Assembly (NCBI RefSeq): GCF_029962835.1 | Contig: NC_080577.1 | Coordinates: forward strand, 9,214,501-9,278,500 | Reading direction: 5' to 3' | Source of the DNA: Magnolia sinica | Taxonomy: Eukaryota > Streptophyta > Magnoliopsida > Magnoliales > Magnoliaceae | DNA length: 64,000 nt | The notes under the pieces: generated by a model | Database searches by the model: none | The model's input: only the letters and a program-made list of their open reading frames with translations | What the model was told of the DNA's origin: nothing | Part shown: piece by piece, positions 59,515-64,000 of the stretch | Layout of the letters: the number at the start of each line of letters is the position of its first letter | How positions within the stretch are numbered: position 1 is the stretch's first letter | Program-made: the position numbers and the translations under genes

Positions 59515-62263
59515 TTTCACTATTTTGGATTTCCAAATCCTTTAAATTTTCTTTTGTAATTAGCTTATAATATCACTTACTGACCATTAGCACTCAATAT
59601 TAGTTGTAAACGACTGGTACCGGTAAAGAACAGCATAAGTTCAATTAATCAACCGTAGAGAGCCAACGAATTCGCCTGGATCTTAACTAATAGACCAAAT
59701 CAACCCCATTACTCCTTTAGCCTAAAACCGACGGTTTAGAGTAATCATGACTTAATCTCCATTCTAGTGGTGCCTTTGGTTCCCGAGGCTACTTATCTTG
59801 TGGTGCCTTTGGTTTCAACAACCTATAGTGTTTCCAAACCACAATTCTCATGATGAGTACATAATGTGAGCGCCTCCTCTCATGAAATGAGATCACCCTC
59901 AGCCCAAATATCATTCCAAAATTGTGACCAAGATATGGATACCCCCACTCATTAGTACTTCCACCCTTTCAAAATCCCATAATGAGGAACCTAACTTGCT
60001 TATATATAAATGATAAATCATTTGCCTTGAGAAGCCATTTACAAAAATCAATTCCTATCTGCTTAGACATATTTTCCAACATTAGCTGATGAGGATTTTA
60101 CTTCTCTTCGTTGAACCTATGCCACCATTTGCTTAGAAGTGTCCAATCCTTTCCTTCCAATTACGATCCCCAATTCCCTTCCTCTTTGGTTTTCAATCAT
60201 CAAGGATTTAATAATCGAATTGCATGAGTAACTTACTCTATAGTCTACAGGAAAGGAAATAACAGAAATTAGCATCTATGATTGAGTAGGTAGGTCAGAG
60301 GAAATGTCGTTGCATACAATGGTAATTCATATAAAATTTTGTGCCTATATAAACTTTTTAGAGTGATCTTTGACATAAGCATATTGATAGATTTATTAAC
60401 CCCCAATTTGGATATAAATTAAAAAGAGGACTCTCGTAGACCAAGACTCAAAGGACAACCTTATAAATAGGAGATTTAAACTTTCCAATAATGGTCGTTC
60501 CCTAAACATTTAGATTGATCGGACGACGGAATTACGGAAGTATACACTTGCGAAGCATTCGTGACTTGACCCAATTCTCAATCCTGGGTGATTACCAAAG
60601 GACTCACTGCTTTGACCGATTAGAAGTCCAAGATCTATCAGGATTAGGAAGGGATACAACGAGTTATTTGCCCTGGTCAAGCGTACAATCAACGTATCGG
60701 ACTTGAGCCTACCACAACCATTTTTCCGTACTAGCCCAATCATAAAGAGTAGAGTAGACCACCCTTAGGTAAACTTTATTATCAAACACTTAGCACGATA
60801 ATGATGATTTTGACATTTGTTTTCAAATCTCAAAGGTGAAAATTTTAAGGGGGTAGATCACAATGAGCTAGGCTAGTGTATTTATCATACACCTTAAAAT
60901 GTATATAAGCCCGAAACTAACAAAACTTAAGCAAACGAAATGATAATATCTTTACTTATTACCTTTAGGCAATTTCGGGGACAAAATTATTTTTAAGGGG
61001 GGTAGATTGTAACATCCTAGATTTTTCACTGTTTTGGATTTTCAAAAATCTTTGAAATTTTCTTCTATAATTAGGTTATAATATCACTTACTGATCATTA
61101 ACACTCAATGTTAGTTGTACATGGTTGGTACCAGTAAAGAACTGCACAAGTCCAATTAATCAACCGTAGGAAGCCAACAAATCTGCCCGGATCTTGACTA
61201 ATAGACCAAATTAACCTCGTTACTCCTTTAGCCTAAAACCGATGGTTCAGAGTAATCATGACCTAATCTCCACTTTCACTAGTTATAAATAGGCCACACT
61301 ATAAACATAGTTAATCCAAACCCTAATTATTGCCCACGAGAAATCTCATACCAAATTCATTCCAGAAATGCCCCGATTCTCCTAACAAGCTCTAGACCGC
61401 TTATTGGTGGGCCACTAGTTCCAAAATTATATAGTAATGTCTGTCTTACTGGGCTCGATGTCCATCGTAGGAGTCTGACCTGGGAACGGTCTAGAACTAC
61501 TCAACTTGAACCAAAGGATGAGTGTATGAGAAGTGCAAATACCCTAAAGGAAGAAGCTGAAACTTAAGTGAATTGGGTCGTCCACTCTTATGCAAAGTTA
61601 AGAATTTCAGACCATCGGTTTATGAATAAACTTCACACGTAGAGTAAGGATATTTTCTTGCTCATATCCGTATAGCCACGGCCCCGATCGACCATCGGTG
61701 ACAGTTGAACAGATTTCTAATCATATCTGTCGATCGGCACATCCAAATGGCGGGCTGATCATGTCCATACGTAGATCATCATTAGGGCTAACTATCCTAC
61801 GGTGTATATTAATATGTACACCCTATAATGGCCCCTAGAGGCTAGAAAAACCCTCTCATAGGGTTAGTGTGGTAAAAACCCAACACTTGGGGTCATTTAC
61901 ACCAGATCTGACATTATAAAAGGGGCTTATTTTGGGCACCCCTTTCCCCTTATGAATTTTGCCCTAGAAAAAGGAAAGAGAGAAAAGAGAAAATGGAGAA
62001 AGAAGAAAGGAAGAAGAGATGAAGGGAGAGTGAAGAAGGGAGAGAAAGTGGGTCATAGTTGAAGTGGGGCCCAAGGAAGTTCCATCTTGCAAACTCTCTC
62101 TTCTTCAAGAAAACCCTCCACCACAACCGCAAGAATCGCGTCCATTAATTGTATAGGTAAATTCCTCACCCCTTTTTCTTAAAACCCTTGTGTTAGAGAG
62201 GATTTGCATGGGGTTCTAACATGCAAGAGTATTGTCATGCAAGAGTATTGTCTTAAGATTCCG
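59515..62263 (+). mobile_element. Ty3/gypsy-like LTR element remnant
   Basis: A ~250-bp block (59515-59765) recurs at 61023-61280 in direct orientation with roughly 10% divergence. The second copy sits at the start of an LTR-like sequence beginning TGTAACATCC (61008). That start is preceded by 'aatttcggggacaaaatt' and the polypurine AAGGGGGGTAGAT, the usual end of a Tekay/Del-type gypsy polyprotein and its polypurine tract. A TATA motif (CATTATAAAAGG) is near 61912. Little internal coding sequence is left, so this is a broken fossil of old age. The 3' limit is uncertain. Confidence 0.55.
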
Positions 62264-64000
62264 TGTAAGACCCATATCCTGGACCGTACCGTTCCGTAGA
62301 CTTTTGCGATCTTCCCGGTCGAATTCCGGCAACCTTCGACCCTTAACCGGCATTTGCGCGCGACCCTGAGTCACACGCCGTCAACCCGAGTCGACTCAAC
62401 CCGAGACTTGTACCCTAGTGACCACGCTGTCGCCGCGGTTTCGATGCCGCGTCTTGCACGCCGAGGCGATACTCTGACCAGGAGATGTGGGCCAGCGTTC
62501 GGTGCAAGGAAAACGTCGCGCGTGCAAATTCTGAGAGAATCTCTATAACTTGTCACATTAATTAATTAATCAATCAATCCTATCATGTCAAGTACATGTC
62601 AAGTACACATCACCTTTCACCCATTCCCAAACAACCCCAAAGTCAAAAAGTTCTTACACAAGCCCATACTTTTTTTACACCAAGCAACCCCAAAGTTAAA
62701 AGTTTCTTACACACCCATCACTCACCACATCCATCATCCATCACCCATCTTTCTCTCTCTTTACAACCCTCTCTCTCGTTTCTCAACTCACTCTCCCAAG
62801 CAAGCAAGAAAATCCCACGTCCGAGCTCTTTCTCTTCTCCATGAGAACTTTCTGTGTGGCCCACTTCCTACGCTCTCATCTCTCATCTCAACCATCTAAA
62901 CTCCATCTCCTCCATTAGGATCAAAGCTAAGGAGTAAAGGAAGCCTAGGGAGCAAGAAGGAACGGTGGGTGATCTTGGATCTCCACTCCTTTATTTTCTT
63001 CGTGATGTAAGGGCCCACTTATGGTGAGACATACCTTGATGTAGGCTTTGTGTCAAAGAGGGGCCCATAGTGGCGGGGCCCCTCCATCCTCGCCGATGTC
63101 TCTCTCTCTCTCTCTCATGTATTATGGACCCCACTATGTTGTATGTTCCACGCCGTCCCATCCGTAGGGCCCACCTTGCTGACCGTCCTTGGGTGGGCCT
63201 GGAGGTAGGAGAAACACGAATATCAGATTGATCCAAATCTGGTGGGCCTCGTCCAAGTGGGACCCACCATGATGCCGGTGTCATATCCACACTGTCTAGC
63301 GTCCAGGGACGCTGGACGTGGGCTAGGTAGTGAGGTGTGTACTGTGGAGGGGTGGGGCTAACAATGAAATGTGGACTGACAGGGGGCGTGCTAACTAGTG
63401 AAGTGCCAACTGACGGTGGGGTCCATGGGATCCACCCACCTCGTCCATCCCTTTTGACGGGCCACACCATAGTGGGTGTTTTATCCAAACCGTCCACCAC
63501 CCCTGGACGGTGGGGCCCACGTCCGTGTGGGCCCTCCTTGGTGCGTGTGCACACTCAGATCCATAGCTCAACTGGTAGACTGAATGGAGGTACCCCGTGT
63601 CAATGCTGAGGTCTTGGATTCCCTAATAGGGTGGCTAACGGTGAAGTGTGATAGGACAGTGGGGTTCGTGGGACCCACCCACACCGTCCATCCATTTGGT
63701 GGGCCACACCGTGGTTCGTGTGAGGTCTCCACCGTCCCTGGACGGTGGGACCCACCCCACGTGTGGGGGCCTCCCTTGATGTATACGCATGTACAGGCCG
63801 TCCATGGCCTGGACGTTGCATAATATTTAATATAATATTAATATATTATATTATAATATAATATCATATAGTAGCTAAGAAGGGTGGGCCCTACGTGGGA
63901 CCCACCTTTGTTCCTTTTTTAAGACATAGAAGCTGCATAGCAACAGCTACTTTATAATATAATATATATATATATATATATATATTATATAAAATATTAT
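62264..64000 (+). mobile_element. Second LTR-like sequence running off the window
   Basis: Begins TGTAAGACCCATATCC, a common plant gypsy LTR start. A GC-rich stretch (62290-62540) and CT-rich stretch (62580-62890) follow, then a segment packed with GTGGGCCCACC and CCGTCC words (62990-63790), and AT-rich DNA. No second LTR or target duplication is in view, so solo LTR versus 5' LTR is undecided. It may alternatively be part of the preceding LTR. Confidence 0.35.
63552..63660 (+). mobile_element. tRNA-derived SINE fragment
   Basis: CATAGCTCAACTGGTAGAC, then 'gaggtcttggattccctaatagggtggctaac'. Same family as 42962-43115. It lies inside the LTR-like sequence. Confidence 0.55.

Noticed and set aside
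62354-62899. Open frames in the GC- and CT-rich part of the last LTR-like sequence
   Set aside because: Both strands are open because of base composition. No recognisable protein, and the context is a repeat.

Overview
The window is nuclear DNA of a flowering plant. Genes are split by GT-AG introns, they lie far apart, and the DNA between and inside them is mostly old transposable elements and simple repeats. Long introns (one is 9.1 kb), AT-rich spacers and very many foldback repeats of the GTGGGGCCCACC / CCGTCCATCC type suggest a large-genome woody lineage. I would guess a magnoliid or a neighbouring early-diverging angiosperm, but that is an inference from repeat style and not proven by the sequence.

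Four host loci can be supported, all on the minus strand. (1) 861-1419: a two-exon secreted Ole e 1-like (pollen allergen family) protein of 162 aa. (2) 3942-17384: a complete seven-exon 14-3-3 protein of 262 aa. It has a 9.1-kb fifth intron, and its last coding exon is only the stop codon. (3) 25477-26044: a heavy-metal-associated isoprenylated plant protein (HIPP) locus with an intact metal-binding domain but a decayed C-terminal third. I call it a pseudogene. (4) 30394-43852: a complete ten-exon plant-type phosphoenolpyruvate carboxylase of 965 aa with C3-type residues (Ala774, Arg884). Exon phases close exactly for loci 1, 2 and 4.

The rest is repeat landscape. 17.5-25.4 kb, 26.5-30.4 kb and 44.4-51.0 kb are intergenic and carry many copies of a 0.4-kb palindromic foldback element, densest at 46.3-49.9 kb. 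A Copia LTR element (51037-55505, minus strand) has both LTRs, a perfect 5-bp target duplication and a tRNA-iMet primer site, but its interior is broken. 55.5-64.0 kb has no recognisable host gene. It holds another foldback copy, Ty3/gypsy-like LTR remnants (59.5-62.3 kb) and a second LTR-like sequence running off the window end. SINE, LINE, hAT-type MITE and tandem-repeat insertions are spread through the introns of the 14-3-3 and PEPC genes.

The loci do not form an obvious functional cluster. I see no new multi-gene system. The observations most worth following are the foldback family and its cluster, the complementary CU/GA tracts in the PEPC leader, the mirrored G-boxes in the PEPC promoter, the stop-only exon of the 14-3-3 gene, the decayed HIPP gene, and a TA-flanked Micron-like element.
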